Part shown: positions 26,848 through 36,252 of the stretch, one piece after another
Layout of the letters: the number at the start of each line of letters is the position of its first letter
Position numbering within the stretch: the first letter of the stretch is position 1
Source: Kaistella soli
GTDB taxonomy: Bacteria; Bacteroidota; Bacteroidia; Flavobacteriales; Weeksellaceae
Assembly (NCBI RefSeq): GCF_019038595.1
Contig: NZ_JAHOPF010000003.1
Coordinates: 186,001-250,000, forward strand
Reading direction: 5' to 3'
Length of the DNA: 64,000 bases
Notes under the pieces: model-generated
The model's database searches: none
What the model was told of the DNA's origin: nothing
What the model saw: only the letters and a program-made list of their open reading frames with translations
Made by a program: the position numbers and the translations under genes

Positions 26848-26939
26848 TTTTAAACGCACGTTAAAGTTGCGTTAAATTTAAATCCGTTTGTTTATGGAAA
26901 AAATAGTGTTTTTAAAATTTCTTTGACATTAGAAATACT

Positions 26940-26947
26940 TAAATTTG
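26940..26947 (+). promoter_or_regulatory. -7 element for the HD-domain gene
   Basis: TAAATTTG followed by C, 31 bases before ATG 26979. A TTGACA lies closer upstream than the usual -33 position. Confidence 0.45.
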
Positions 26948-26978
26948 CACTTCAACCAAGTACAGACAAAATTCAGAA

Positions 26979-28190
26979 ATGACCAATAAATTCAAGATAA
27001 TCAACGATCCGGTTCATGGCTTCATCAAAATACCACACGAAATTCTCTTTGATGTTATTGAGCATCCTTATTTTCAGCGCTTACGCAGGATATCCCAGAC
27101 GGGTTTACTGAATTTAATTTTTCCGGGCGCTACGCACACAAGGTTTCATCATGCTTTAGGAGCGATGCATCTGATGTTTACCGCTTTGGAAACGCTGAAA
27201 CTAAAGGAAGTAAAGATTTCTAAAGAGGAAGAGAAGTCTGCCATGCTTGCGATTCTGCTTCACGATATTGGTCATGGTCCGTTTTCGCACGCCCTGGAAA
27301 ATATGCTGATGGATGACTGGCATCACGAAAAACTTTCGCTGCTGCTGATGAATAAAATGAACGAAGAATTCGGTGGGGAACTGACGATGGCGATGGAAAT
27401 GTTTCAGGGGAAATATCACCGCAAGTTCTTCAACCAGCTTATTTCTTCGCAGCTGGATGTCGACCGTCTGGATTATCTGAAGCGCGACAGCTTTTATACG
27501 GGTGTTTCTGAAGGAAATGTAAATACACAGAGGATTATCTCGATGATGAATGTTTGCCACGATGAACTGGTGATTGATGCAAAAGGAATTTACTCCATCG
27601 AAAACTTTCTTACGGCCCGGATGTTTATGTATTGGCAGGTATATTACCACAAGACTTCGGCGTTGGCCGAGCATCTTCTGGTTAAAATTCTTGCCCGGGC
27701 CAAAACACTTGTTTCTGAAGGAAAAGATTTACCGGCTTCGGAAAATTTAAAATATTTTTTAAGTAAAAATGAGTTCGAAAGCCCTACTAGTGAAGACATT
27801 CAAAGATTCACCGAGCTTGATGATACTGATGTTATTCAGGCCATGAAATCGTGGACCAGAAATGAAGATTTTATTTTGTCTTATCTCTGCAAATGTGTCA
27901 TTGAAAGAAATTTTCTTAAAACAAAAATATCTTCAAAACCATTTGATCCTGAATTTATTAAAGAGAAAATTGAGAAAACAAATGCGGTGTTTAACATTGA
28001 ATTCGGCGCTGAACTGGTGGATGAAATTTCCAGAAGTCTGCTTCCGTATAATATGGAAAAACAGCCCATTTATCTGCTGCTCAAAAACGGTAACACCATT
28101 ACCCTTGAAAATTCTGAAAACCAAATCCTTTCCTCCTACATCAACCAGCTGAATACCAAGTATATTTTATCTTTTCCGAGAGAAATATAG
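26979..28190 (+). CDS. HD-domain phosphohydrolase
   Basis: A 403-residue protein with the dGTPase/YdhJ-type HD fold. Near the N-terminus are DPVHGFIKIP and RLRRISQTG, then THTRFHHALGAMHLM, and LLHDIGHGPFSHALE supplying the metal-binding His-Asp pair. LDVDRLDYLKRDSFYTGV carries the last conserved Asp. Relatives hydrolyse dNTPs or nucleotide-like phosphates; the substrate of this branch is not defined. It is the first gene of the conserved flavobacterial lpx neighbourhood, 59 bases before lpxD. Confidence 0.85.
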   Translation: MTNKFKIINDPVHGFIKIPHEILFDVIEHPYFQRLRRISQTGLLNLIFPGATHTRFHHALGAMHLMFTALETLKLKEVKISKEEEKSAMLAILLHDIGHGPFSHALENMLMDDWHHEKLSLLLMNKMNEEFGGELTMAMEMFQGKYHRKFFNQLISSQLDVDRLDYLKRDSFYTGVSEGNVNTQRIISMMNVCHDELVIDAKGIYSIENFLTARMFMYWQVYYHKTSALAEHLLVKILARAKTLVSEGKDLPASENLKYFLSKNEFESPTSEDIQRFTELDDTDVIQAMKSWTRNEDFILSYLCKCVIERNFLKTKISSKPFDPEFIKEKIEKTNAVFNIEFGAELVDEISRSLLPYNMEKQPIYLLLKNGNTITLENSENQILSSYINQLNTKYILSFPREI

Positions 28191-28214
28191 GTTAATATTT
28201 TCAGCTAAAAAAAT

Positions 28215-28243
28215 TTGGAATATTTGGGAATTTCTTATCTTTG
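28215..28243 (+). promoter_or_regulatory. lpxD promoter
   Basis: TTG, 18 bases, TATCTTTG. Only six bases separate the element from the lpxD ATG, so the mRNA may be leaderless or nearly so. Confidence 0.6.
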
Positions 28244-28249
28244 CAGGAT

Positions 28250-29281
28250 ATGGAATTTACAGCATCGCAGATTGCAGCTTTTATCAACGGGAAAATCATA
28301 GGCGACGAAAACACTACCATTACCGGTGTTTCGCCTATAGAAAGTGGTGAGAATGGTCATCTTTCTTTCGTTGCCCAGGAAAGGTTTGCAGAATTTCTTA
28401 GTACTACGAAATGCTCGGTTCTCATTGTTTCAGAAAAACTTTTAACCAAAGACTCCTACCCCAAAACCATCATCGCTGTTGAAGATGCTTATCTATCCTT
28501 TCAGGTTCTTATGAATCTGTACAAAGAAATGCAGGGCCGAAAAACAGGGATTGAAGACGGGGCTGTATTTCACGAAACCTCTAAGGTAGGTGAAAACGTA
28601 TATGTAGGTGCTTTTACCTGTGTTTCTGAAAAAGTGAGAATTGGCGACGGAAGTCAGATTTATCCCCAGGTTTATATAGGAAAAAATGTAAAAATCGGCA
28701 AGAACTGTATCATTTACAGTGGTGTCAGAATATATGATTACTGCGTAATTGGCGACAATTGCGTGATTCATTCCAATACGGTGATCGGATCTGATGGTTT
28801 CGGTTTTCAGCCGACCAAGGACGGTTATCAAAAAATCCCGCAGCTTGGAAATGTTGTTCTGGAAGATAATGTGGAGATCGGTTCAAACTGCAGCATTGAC
28901 CGTGGGACACTCGGTTCAACGGTAATCGGAAAAGGCACCAAAATCGATAATTTAATTCAGATCGCCCACAATGTAAAAATCGGTCAGAATAATGTGATCG
29001 CTGCTCAGGCCGGAATTGCCGGTTCTACGGTAATTGGCGACTGGAACCAAATTGGCGGACAGGTGGGAATCGTCGGTCACATCAACATCGGTAACCAGGT
29101 TAAAGTTCAGGCACAAAGCGGGGTGAACTCCAGCGCAAAAGACGGCGAAGTTCTTTACGGATCGCCTGCCATTAACGCCGGTGAATACAGAAGAAATTAT
29201 GTTCATTTCCGAAATTTCACCGAAATCGTAAAACGTATTAACAATATTGAAAATAACTCAAAAGATAAAACTAGTGAGTGA
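28250..29281 (+). CDS. lpxD: UDP-3-O-acylglucosamine N-acyltransferase
   Basis: A 343-residue LpxD. An N-terminal uridine-binding domain (about 1-100) precedes a left-handed beta-helix. GSDGFGFQ and [13 protein letters not shown] are family motifs, and [12 protein letters not shown] carries the catalytic His. A C-terminal helix ends the protein. It adds the N-linked acyl chain in lipid A synthesis. ATG 28250 is chosen; an in-frame TTG nine bases earlier is within the promoter. Its last eight bases overlap the start of lpxC-fabZ. Confidence 0.94.
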   Translation: MEFTASQIAAFINGKIIGDENTTITGVSPIESGENGHLSFVAQERFAEFLSTTKCSVLIVSEKLLTKDSYPKTIIAVEDAYLSFQVLMNLYKEMQGRKTGIEDGAVFHETSKVGENVYVGAFTCVSEKVRIGDGSQIYPQVYIGKNVKIGKNCIIYSGVRIYDYCVIGDNCVIHSNTVIGSDGFGFQPTKDGYQKIPQLGNVVLEDNVEIGSNCSIDRGTLGSTVIGKGTKIDNLIQIAHNVKIGQNNVIAAQAGIAGSTVIGDWNQIGGQVGIVGHINIGNQVKVQAQSGVNSSAKDGEVLYGSPAINAGEYRRNYVHFRNFTEIVKRINNIENNSKDKTSE

Positions 29282-30671
29282 TAAACAGAAAACTTTAAAG
29301 CAAGAGGTTTCCCTTTCCGGCATTGGGCTTCATACCGGTAGAGAAGTAATTCTTACCATTAAACCGGCTAAGGAAAATACAGGATTCGTATTCGTAAGAA
29401 CGGATCTGGAAGGAAATCCACAAGTAGAGGCTGACGTAAATTACGTTACCACAACAGAAAGAGGAACAACCCTGGAGAAACTGGGCGTGAGAATCCATAC
29501 CTGTGAACATATTCTTGCCGCTTTGGTAGGTTGCGATATCGATAACGCCATCCTTGAAATGAACAGCGCAGAACCGCCTATTTTAGACGGTTCTTCCAAG
29601 TTTTTTGTGGAGGCTATCGAAACAGCAGGAATTGTGGAGCAGAATTTCGACAGAGAATACCTCGTTGTAAAAGAAGTGCTGAATTATATAGATCCGGCAA
29701 CAGGTTCAGAGATTACCATTATCCCTTCAGATACTTATGAAGTAACGACAATGGTGGATTTCGGAACTAAAGTTTTGGGAACCCAGAATGCCACATTAAA
29801 AGATATTTCTGAATTCAAAGAAGAAATTTCTTCAGCGAGAACTTTCAGTTTCCTTCACGAGCTTGAAATGCTTTTGGATGCAGGTTTAATAAAAGGCGGT
29901 GATATTTCTAACGCCATTGTGTATGTTGACAAGGAATTAACAGCAGAAACCGGTGAGAAACTGAAAAAAGCTTTCGGTAAAGATGATGTATCAATCCGCC
30001 CGAACGGTATTTTAGATAACCTTACCCTTAATTATCCCAACGAAGCAGCCCGTCACAAATTACTCGATGTTATAGGTGATTTAGCGTTGGTAGGTGTTAA
30101 AATTAAAGGAAAAGTAATTGCCAACAAGCCTGGACATTTTGTAAACACCCAGTTTGCAAAAAAACTGAACAGACAGTGGAAACTTCAGAAAAAGAAAAAC
30201 GTTCCCGATATCGATATCAACAAAGCACCGGTGTATGACATCAACGGTATTATGAAACTGATGCCGCACCGTCCGCCGTTTTTATTGATTGACAAAATTC
30301 TGGAGCTTTCAGATTCGCACGTTGTGGGTTTGAAGAATGTAACGATGAATGAACCTTTCTTTGTTGGGCATTTCCCTAAAGAACCGGTAATGCCGGGGGT
30401 TTTACAGGTAGAAGCGTTAGCACAGACCGGTGGAATTCTGGTTCTTGCAAGTGTTCCGGATCCTGAAAATTATTCTACCTACTTTATCAAAATGGATAAG
30501 GTAAAATTCAAGAAAAAAGTAGTTCCCGGTGATACGATGGTTTTCAAAATAGAATTAATTACACCTATCAGAAGAGGAATTGTTCACATGCAGGGTTACG
30601 GCTATGTTGGCGACAGTGTAGTAGTGGAAGCAGAACTGATGGCACAGGTCGCAAAAAATAAACCAGATTAA
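29274..30671 (+). CDS. lpxC/fabZ: bifunctional UDP-3-O-acyl-GlcNAc deacetylase / 3-hydroxyacyl-ACP dehydratase
   Basis: A 465-residue fusion typical of Bacteroidota. LpxC occupies residues 1 to about 310: [13 protein letters not shown], the zinc-binding [22 protein letters not shown] with the second His and Asp, and NKPGHFVNT with the catalytic His. FabZ follows from about 325: [14 protein letters not shown] and [22 protein letters not shown] with His and Glu. The first half commits lipid A synthesis and the second dehydrates fatty-acid intermediates. No ATG fits; GTG 29274 ([11 protein letters not shown]) gives the family's normal N-terminus and overlaps the lpxD stop by eight bases. Confidence 0.94.
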   Translation: MSDKQKTLKQEVSLSGIGLHTGREVILTIKPAKENTGFVFVRTDLEGNPQVEADVNYVTTTERGTTLEKLGVRIHTCEHILAALVGCDIDNAILEMNSAEPPILDGSSKFFVEAIETAGIVEQNFDREYLVVKEVLNYIDPATGSEITIIPSDTYEVTTMVDFGTKVLGTQNATLKDISEFKEEISSARTFSFLHELEMLLDAGLIKGGDISNAIVYVDKELTAETGEKLKKAFGKDDVSIRPNGILDNLTLNYPNEAARHKLLDVIGDLALVGVKIKGKVIANKPGHFVNTQFAKKLNRQWKLQKKKNVPDIDINKAPVYDINGIMKLMPHRPPFLLIDKILELSDSHVVGLKNVTMNEPFFVGHFPKEPVMPGVLQVEALAQTGGILVLASVPDPENYSTYFIKMDKVKFKKKVVPGDTMVFKIELITPIRRGIVHMQGYGYVGDSVVVEAELMAQVAKNKPD

Positions 30672-31460
30672 ATGGTACATCAATTAGCCGCCGTTGACAA
30701 ACGTGCAAAAATTAAAAAAAATGTAATTGTAGAACCTTTTACAACCATAGCTGGTGATGTGGAAATTGGCGAAGGAACCTGGATTGGACCTAATGTAACC
30801 ATTATGGACGGCGCCCGAATCGGTAAAAACTGCCGTATTTTTCCCGGAACCGTTATCTCCGCAATTCCACAGGATTTAAAATTCGACGGTGAAGATACCC
30901 AGGTTATTATTGGGGATAACACTACCATCAGAGAATGTGTCACTGTTAACCGCGGTACAAAAGCACTTGGTTATACCAAAATAGGAAACGACTGCCTTAT
31001 CATGGCGACCTCACATATTGCCCACGACTGTATCCTCGGAAACGGAGTGATCATCGTAAATGGCTGCGGAATCGCAGGTCATGTGGAAATTGGTGATTAT
31101 ACCGTAATGGGAGGCCTTTCCGCGGTGCATCAGTTTGGAAAAATCGGGAAACATGTAATGATTTCCGGAGGTACATTGGTAAGAAAAGATATTCCCCCTT
31201 ATGTGAAAGTGGCGAGAGAGCCGATGACTTATGCCGGAATTAATTCCGTAGGATTAAGAAGAAGAGGTTTCACAAACGATAAAATTTTTGAAATTCAGAA
31301 AATTTACCGTGCGATTTTTCAGATGAAAATGAATGTTTCTCAGGCTGCAAGCTATATTGAGAAAGAAATGCTTCCAACGGCAGAACGTGATGAAATTTTA
31401 GAATTCATCAGAAATTCACCGCGGGGTATTGTGAAAGGATACGGAACAGGAAAAGAATAA
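30672..31460 (+). CDS. lpxA: UDP-GlcNAc O-acyltransferase
   Basis: A 262-residue left-handed beta-helix acyltransferase of full family length. It has hexapeptide repeats from the N-terminus, the catalytic-His motif TSHIAHDCILGNG, HQFGKIGKHVMISGG and the C-terminal helical domain (VGLRRRGFTNDKI). It performs the first step of lipid A synthesis. It begins on the base after the lpxC-fabZ stop, so lpxD, lpxC-fabZ and lpxA form one operon. Confidence 0.95.
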   Translation: MVHQLAAVDKRAKIKKNVIVEPFTTIAGDVEIGEGTWIGPNVTIMDGARIGKNCRIFPGTVISAIPQDLKFDGEDTQVIIGDNTTIRECVTVNRGTKALGYTKIGNDCLIMATSHIAHDCILGNGVIIVNGCGIAGHVEIGDYTVMGGLSAVHQFGKIGKHVMISGGTLVRKDIPPYVKVAREPMTYAGINSVGLRRRGFTNDKIFEIQKIYRAIFQMKMNVSQAASYIEKEMLPTAERDEILEFIRNSPRGIVKGYGTGKE

Positions 31461-31502
31461 ATCTGGTTCCCCAAAAAAATAAAACATTGATAAAACTATA
31501 AA

Positions 31503-31529
31503 AAGTTCAGCTTTTAAAAACCTGAACTT
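31503..31529 (+). promoter_or_regulatory. stem-loop in the efp leader
   Basis: AAGTTCAG pairs with CTGAACTT across an 11-base loop; no T run follows, so it is not a terminator. It ends 22 bases before the efp ATG and could protect the mRNA or affect initiation. Confidence 0.35.
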
Positions 31530-31551
31530 CAACAAAAAACTCCACTATTAA

Positions 31552-32115
31552 ATGGCTACAAGCAACGATATTAAAAAAGGAATGTGTATCGAATACAGCA
31601 ACGATATCTTCAAAATCATTGAATTCCTTCACGTAAAACCAGGTAAAGGCCCGGCATTCGTAAGAACAAAAATGAAATCGGTTACCAACGGAAAAGTTCT
31701 GGATAACACTTTCTCTGCAGGTCACAAAATCGACGAAGTAAAAGTGATTACAAGAAAATTCCAGTATCTGTATGATGATGAGAACGGTTTCCACTTTATG
31801 AACAATGAGGATTTTTCTCAATTGTATCTTGACAAAGAAATGATCGAAAACGCACAGTTTATGAAAGCTGGTGAAGAAGTAACCATTATCCTGAAAGATT
31901 CCGACGAATCACCGCTTGCTGCGGAAATTCCGCCAACTGTTTACCTTGAAGTAATTGAAGCAGATCCGGGTGTAAAAGGAAACACCGCTACCAACGCCTT
32001 GAAAAATGCTATCGTAGAAACCGGAGCTAGAGTAATGGTGCCACTTTTCATCGAGGCTGGCGACAAAATTAAAGTAAACACCGAAGACGGAACTTATCTG
32101 GAAAGAGTAAAATAA
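31552..32115 (+). CDS. efp: translation elongation factor P
   Basis: A 187-residue EF-P of normal length with three beta-barrel domains. The loop VKPGKGPAFVRTK carries the Lys at the tip that in many bacteria is modified. ETGARVMVPLFIEAGDKIKVNTEDG is the C-terminal domain signature. It relieves ribosome stalling at polyproline. It lies in the conserved lpx neighbourhood. Confidence 0.94.
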   Translation: MATSNDIKKGMCIEYSNDIFKIIEFLHVKPGKGPAFVRTKMKSVTNGKVLDNTFSAGHKIDEVKVITRKFQYLYDDENGFHFMNNEDFSQLYLDKEMIENAQFMKAGEEVTIILKDSDESPLAAEIPPTVYLEVIEADPGVKGNTATNALKNAIVETGARVMVPLFIEAGDKIKVNTEDGTYLERVK

Positions 32116-32138
32116 TTTTTTTTTTTGCATCTTAAAAT

Positions 32139-33041
32139 ATGACCTTCAACCAACCGCAAACCCTTAAAACCATTGCGGAAATTATCGGAGCCCGAATTAT
32201 TGGCGATGAAAATTTCCCGGTTTTGGGAACGAACGAAATTCATCGCGTGAAAAACGGTGAAATTGTTTTCGTGAATCACCCGAAATATTACGACAAAGCC
32301 CTTAATTCGGCCGCAAGCATTGTTCTTATTGATAAAGAAGTGGCATGTCCGGAAGGCAAAGCGCTGTTGGTTTCCGAGGATCCCTTCAGGGATTTCAATA
32401 AAATCAATACCCATTTCACGCGGATTTATAATTTCACCGAACAGCTTCACGATTTCGAAGTGGGAGAGGGAACAAAAATTCATCCTTCAGCAGTGATTGG
32501 AAACGATGTGAAAATTGGAAGTAACTGTATAATTTTTCCTAATGTGGTGATTGGTGACAGAACCACTATTGGTGATAACGTCATTATCCAGAGCGGAACT
32601 GTCTTAGGAGGCGATGCTTTCTATTACAGAAAACTCAACGGAAATTTCGACCGCCTGATTTCTGTTGGAAATGTCATTATTGAAGATCATGTGGAAATCG
32701 GAAATAACTGTACCATTGACCGTGGTGTTACCGATTCTACCATTATTGGTGAAGGTTCAATATTGGATAATCTGATCCAGATCGGACACGATACGGTGAT
32801 CGGCAAAAAAGTGCTTATTGCTTCCCTTGTAGCGATTGCAGGCTGCTGTATCATTGAAGATGAGGTCACGGTTTGGGGACAGGTCGGTATCGCATCAGGA
32901 AACAGAGTAGGAAAAGGCGCGGTGCTTTTAGGAAAAACAGGTGTGAATAAAGATTTGGAAGGCGGCAAAACCTATTTCGGGCAGTTAGCGGAAGAGTTTA
33001 GAGATTATTTACGCAAGGAAGTGAAATTGAAAAACCTTTAG
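32139..33041 (+). CDS. second LpxD-like acyltransferase
   Basis: A 300-residue LpxD paralogue: an N-terminal uridine-binding-like domain, then a left-handed beta-helix with [15 protein letters not shown] and [12 protein letters not shown], which keeps the catalytic-type His. The family motif GSDGFGFQ of LpxD is replaced by [12 protein letters not shown], and the C-terminal helix is shortened. It may acylate a different amino sugar or use another chain length. Flavobacterial genomes often carry it between efp and sucD; the function is not settled as far as I know. Confidence 0.8.
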   Translation: MTFNQPQTLKTIAEIIGARIIGDENFPVLGTNEIHRVKNGEIVFVNHPKYYDKALNSAASIVLIDKEVACPEGKALLVSEDPFRDFNKINTHFTRIYNFTEQLHDFEVGEGTKIHPSAVIGNDVKIGSNCIIFPNVVIGDRTTIGDNVIIQSGTVLGGDAFYYRKLNGNFDRLISVGNVIIEDHVEIGNNCTIDRGVTDSTIIGEGSILDNLIQIGHDTVIGKKVLIASLVAIAGCCIIEDEVTVWGQVGIASGNRVGKGAVLLGKTGVNKDLEGGKTYFGQLAEEFRDYLRKEVKLKNL

Positions 33042-33143
33042 GTTATTGATAACTGCAGTTCTTTTAACAATAATACTCCTGGCTTTTAAGAAATATAACG
33101 AATAAAAATAATTGATAAATTTTTTTAACCCGGCAGATTCAGT

Positions 33144-33151
33144 AAATTTGT
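33144..33151 (+). promoter_or_regulatory. -7 element for sucD
   Basis: TAAATTTG, 40 bases before the sucD ATG. Confidence 0.45.
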
Positions 33152-33191
33152 AAGAATTAATTTTTCTAAAAAATAAAATAAAAAATATAAG

Positions 33192-34064
33192 ATGTCAGTA
33201 TTAGTAAACAAAGATTCTAAAGTAATCGTACAGGGCTTTACAGGAAACGAAGGAACTTTCCACGCAGGACAGATGATTGAATACGGAACCAACGTTGTAG
33301 GCGGTGTAACTCCGGGAAAAGGGGGTTCTGAGCATTTGGGGAAACCGGTTTTCAATACCGTTGCTGAAACCGTGGAAAAAGCTGGAGCAAATGTTTCAAT
33401 TATTTTCGTTCCGCCTGCATTTGCTGCAGATGCGATTATGGAAGCTGCCGATGCAGGAATTAAAGTAATCGTTTGTATTACTGAAGGTATTCCGGTTGAA
33501 GATATGGTGAAGGTTAAAGCTTACATTGCTGACAGAGACTGCAGATTAATTGGGCCAAACTGCCCGGGAATTATCACTTCTGATGAAGCTAAAATCGGTA
33601 TTATGCCAGGTTTCGTTTTCAAAAAAGGGAGAGTAGGAATCGTTTCCAAATCCGGAACTTTAACTTACGAAGCTGCTGATCAGGTGGTAAAAGCCGGTTA
33701 CGGCGTTTCTACCGCGATCGGAATCGGTGGTGATCCAATTATCGGAACTACGACTAAAGACGCACTGGAACTATTCATCAACGATCCTGAAACTGATGCA
33801 GTAGTAATGATCGGAGAAATTGGAGGAAACCTTGAAGCGGAAGCGGCAAGATGGTACAAAGCCAGCGGTTCTACAAAACCTGTTGTCGGTTTCATCGCAG
33901 GACAAACTGCCCCTAAAGGAAGAACAATGGGCCATGCAGGAGCAATCGTTGGAGGTGACGAAGATACTGCACAGGCAAAAATGGCAATTATGAAAGAAAA
34001 CGGAATCAATGTAGTAGATTCACCTGCTGAAATCGGTTCTACAGTAGCTAAAGTTTTAGGATAA
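33192..34064 (+). CDS. sucD: succinyl-CoA ligase alpha subunit
   Basis: A 290-residue protein. [22 protein letters not shown] is the CoA-binding N-terminus, [15 protein letters not shown] and [11 protein letters not shown] follow, and GHAGAIVGG carries the phosphorylated His. With SucC, not present here, it converts succinyl-CoA to succinate with nucleotide triphosphate formation in the TCA cycle. It is transcribed alone. Confidence 0.95.
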   Translation: MSVLVNKDSKVIVQGFTGNEGTFHAGQMIEYGTNVVGGVTPGKGGSEHLGKPVFNTVAETVEKAGANVSIIFVPPAFAADAIMEAADAGIKVIVCITEGIPVEDMVKVKAYIADRDCRLIGPNCPGIITSDEAKIGIMPGFVFKKGRVGIVSKSGTLTYEAADQVVKAGYGVSTAIGIGGDPIIGTTTKDALELFINDPETDAVVMIGEIGGNLEAEAARWYKASGSTKPVVGFIAGQTAPKGRTMGHAGAIVGGDEDTAQAKMAIMKENGINVVDSPAEIGSTVAKVLG

Positions 34065-34086
34065 TTTTACGCCAATAAAGATATAG

Positions 34087-34118
34087 CGTTCCGTAATTTT
34101 TTACGGAACGTTTTTTTT
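34087..34118 (+). terminator. sucD terminator
   Basis: A perfect ten-base stem CGTTCCGTAA/TTACGGAACG with a four-base loop and eight T. Confidence 0.9.
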
Positions 34119-34131
34119 GCCCAATATTTTT

Positions 34132-34139
34132 TATCTTTG
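34132..34139 (+). promoter_or_regulatory. -7 element for the barrel gene at 34157
   Basis: TATCTTTG, 17 bases before the ATG and 13 after the preceding terminator. Confidence 0.5.
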
Positions 34140-34156
34140 TTACTAAACACACTTAT

Positions 34157-34822
34157 ATGAAAAATAAACTATTGATCAGTTCTGCACTTTGCGCAGTTAC
34201 TTTTTTGTCTGCACAGATTGATCTCAGAAGCACCAGATTCGGAATTACCGGTGGCGGAACATACTCCAGAGTCAGTAATGCTCACAACCCTTCAGGACCT
34301 ATATTTTCAGGCTTCGGCGGGGTTTTGGCTTTAATTCCGGTTGACAGCAATGACCAGTTTTATCTTCAGCCCGGAATAGAGTATCTTGGAGCCGGGGAAT
34401 CGGGAAAAGATAAAAATGCCAAAAATGCTGAGGGTTATAACGCAGTTTATGCTAATAATTATCTCAGCGTTCCTATTTATTTTAAAGGATATTTTTCTGA
34501 AGCTGAATCCGAGTTTTTTGCTATGGCCGGCCCAAAATTTAATTTTCTGGTCAGTCAGAATGTAAAAGATGCGCCGCTGCGATATACTGTAGATGGCGAC
34601 CCGGCGACCGGAATTAACGGTAAGGCTGCGAGTTTCAATTTTGCAGTGGGTTTAGGCGTAGGATTTTCCTACAAAAGAATGCTCGAAATTACCGGACGGT
34701 ACGATCTGGGATTAAGCAATACTTACAAAGGATTAATGGGTGAACTTGCCAAAGATCCCAATACCGACAAGAAAAAATCGGAACAGGTTGTCAGCCTCGG
34801 ACTGAGTTATATTTTTCAGTAA
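34157..34822 (+). CDS. PorT-like outer-membrane beta-barrel protein
   Basis: A 221-residue exported protein. The signal peptide MKNKLLISSALCAVTFLSAQ is followed by alternating beta strands: FGITGGGTYSRV, FYLQPGIEYLGAG, YLSVPIYFKGYF, FFAMAGPKFNFLVSQ. The end VVSLGLSYIFQ has a terminal aromatic residue as in outer-membrane barrels. YLSVPIYFKGYF fits the outer-membrane beta-barrel (PorT-like) Pfam family. It is one of many such proteins in flavobacteria; no specific function can be assigned, and this is not claimed to be PorT itself. Confidence 0.8.
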   Translation: MKNKLLISSALCAVTFLSAQIDLRSTRFGITGGGTYSRVSNAHNPSGPIFSGFGGVLALIPVDSNDQFYLQPGIEYLGAGESGKDKNAKNAEGYNAVYANNYLSVPIYFKGYFSEAESEFFAMAGPKFNFLVSQNVKDAPLRYTVDGDPATGINGKAASFNFAVGLGVGFSYKRMLEITGRYDLGLSNTYKGLMGELAKDPNTDKKKSEQVVSLGLSYIFQ

Positions 34823-34842
34823 ATCATTTTTAAATTAAGCAT

Positions 34843-34876
34843 AAAAAATCCCATCAGTTTTAACAGATGGGATTTT
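34843..34876. terminator. convergent terminator
   Basis: AAATCCCATC/GATGGGATTT with A and T runs on either side; it serves the barrel gene and the minus-strand ABC permease gene. Confidence 0.75.
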
Positions 34877-34920
34877 ATTTATCTAAGAACCAACTTAATA
34901 TTTTATTTTTTTTTAGCTAA

Positions 34921-36237
34921 TTAACTTCTGATCCATTTCCAAAGTTCCTTTGCACTTGCTTTGTTGCCGTACATCAAAATTCCCACCCTGTAAATTTTTG
35001 CAGCAATATAAATCATTGCCAATGTGGATATCACCAGGAGAAACATCGAAAGTGCAATCTGCCAGAGCGGAACTCCAAACGGAATCCTTGCAATCATCGC
35101 GACCGGCGACGTAAACGGAATAATGGAAAGCCAAAAGCCAAGCGGCCCTTCCGGATTATTCATAATCGTGAAGCTTCCGTACATTCCCAGCATCAGCGGG
35201 ATAATCGCAAAAAGAGTAAACTGCTGTGTCTCTGTTTCGTTATCAACAGCCGAACCAATTGCGGCATACATCGAACTGTAGAAAATATATCCCAAAAGAA
35301 AAAACACGATGAACACGAAAATAATCAGTCCGAAATTCATATCCAGTAAAATGTGGGAAACTTCTGAGGCAGCCTGTTTAATGTCAAATGACTTCATCAT
35401 TTCTGCCGACTGCTCACCTCCCGGAATTTGTTTTTGCATTGCAGAAAAACCTGTATTCAGGAAAACCGCGCCGATTACCGACATCGTAATCCAAACGGTA
35501 AACTGAGTAAGCGCAACCAGCGTAACTCCCAGGATTTTTCCCATCATCAGTTCAAAAGGTTTTACCGAGGAAATAATGATTTCCACCACACGGTTGTTCT
35601 TTTCCTCCAAAACGCTCCGCATTACGCGAACCCCGTAAATAATGATGAACATGAATACGGCATACATTAAAACCATACTCAGCCCTGATCTTACCCCGAA
35701 ATCCAAATCGGAATCCCCTTTGTTATTATCCACCACGTTTTGGGTGCTGAGCGCGAAATTTTTATCCAGATTGATAATCTGGTCTTCGGAAATACCGAGT
35801 TCTTTTATTTTTTCCTGCTTAATCACTTTCGAAAGATCGGCAACAACACTCATTTTCGTGTCTAATCCAATCTTCTTGTTGATCAGTAATTTGGAGCCTT
35901 TTTCAAGGGCGTCGAAATTATTGTCTTTCAGTTCCGGAATGATTAAAAGTCCTTCAATTCCGGTCATGTCCTTAAGCGTGGAAGCCAGCGCTTTTTCATT
36001 TTCCTGAGGAACAAAAACATATTTAATGGTTTTGTCGCTTTTCAGATTTCCTACAAAAAGACCGCTTTTATCTACCACATTGAAAGTACTTGAACTTTCA
36101 TTCGCCTTAAACATGAATGCGATCAACGCTCCGAAACCGATCATCAGGACAGGCGCAAGAAGCGTAAGAATGATAAAAGATTTTTTCTTTACCTGAGTTA
36201 GATATTCTCTTTTGGTGATCAGAAATATATTTTTCAT
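34921..36237 (-). CDS. ABC-2 type permease (NatB-like)
   Basis: A 438-residue integral membrane protein. The first helix follows KREYLTQVKKKSFI. A large extracytoplasmic domain (about 50-190) precedes five or more C-terminal helices, with RVMRSVLEEKNNRVVEIIISSVKPFELMMGKILG as the coupling region typical of NatB/YhaP-type permeases. It pairs with the ATPase encoded 15 bases upstream. Relatives export sodium ions or peptides, or respond to envelope stress; the substrate here is unknown. Confidence 0.85.
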   Translation of the reverse strand: MKNIFLITKREYLTQVKKKSFIILTLLAPVLMIGFGALIAFMFKANESSSTFNVVDKSGLFVGNLKSDKTIKYVFVPQENEKALASTLKDMTGIEGLLIIPELKDNNFDALEKGSKLLINKKIGLDTKMSVVADLSKVIKQEKIKELGISEDQIINLDKNFALSTQNVVDNNKGDSDLDFGVRSGLSMVLMYAVFMFIIIYGVRVMRSVLEEKNNRVVEIIISSVKPFELMMGKILGVTLVALTQFTVWITMSVIGAVFLNTGFSAMQKQIPGGEQSAEMMKSFDIKQAASEVSHILLDMNFGLIIFVFIVFFLLGYIFYSSMYAAIGSAVDNETETQQFTLFAIIPLMLGMYGSFTIMNNPEGPLGFWLSIIPFTSPVAMIARIPFGVPLWQIALSMFLLVISTLAMIYIAAKIYRVGILMYGNKASAKELWKWIRS

Positions 36238-36252
36238 GAATTTATTTTCAAA

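Noticed and set aside
34157..34822. Identification of the barrel protein as the T9SS component PorT
   Set aside because: The fold family is shared by many flavobacterial barrels and nothing in the neighbourhood supports a secretion role.
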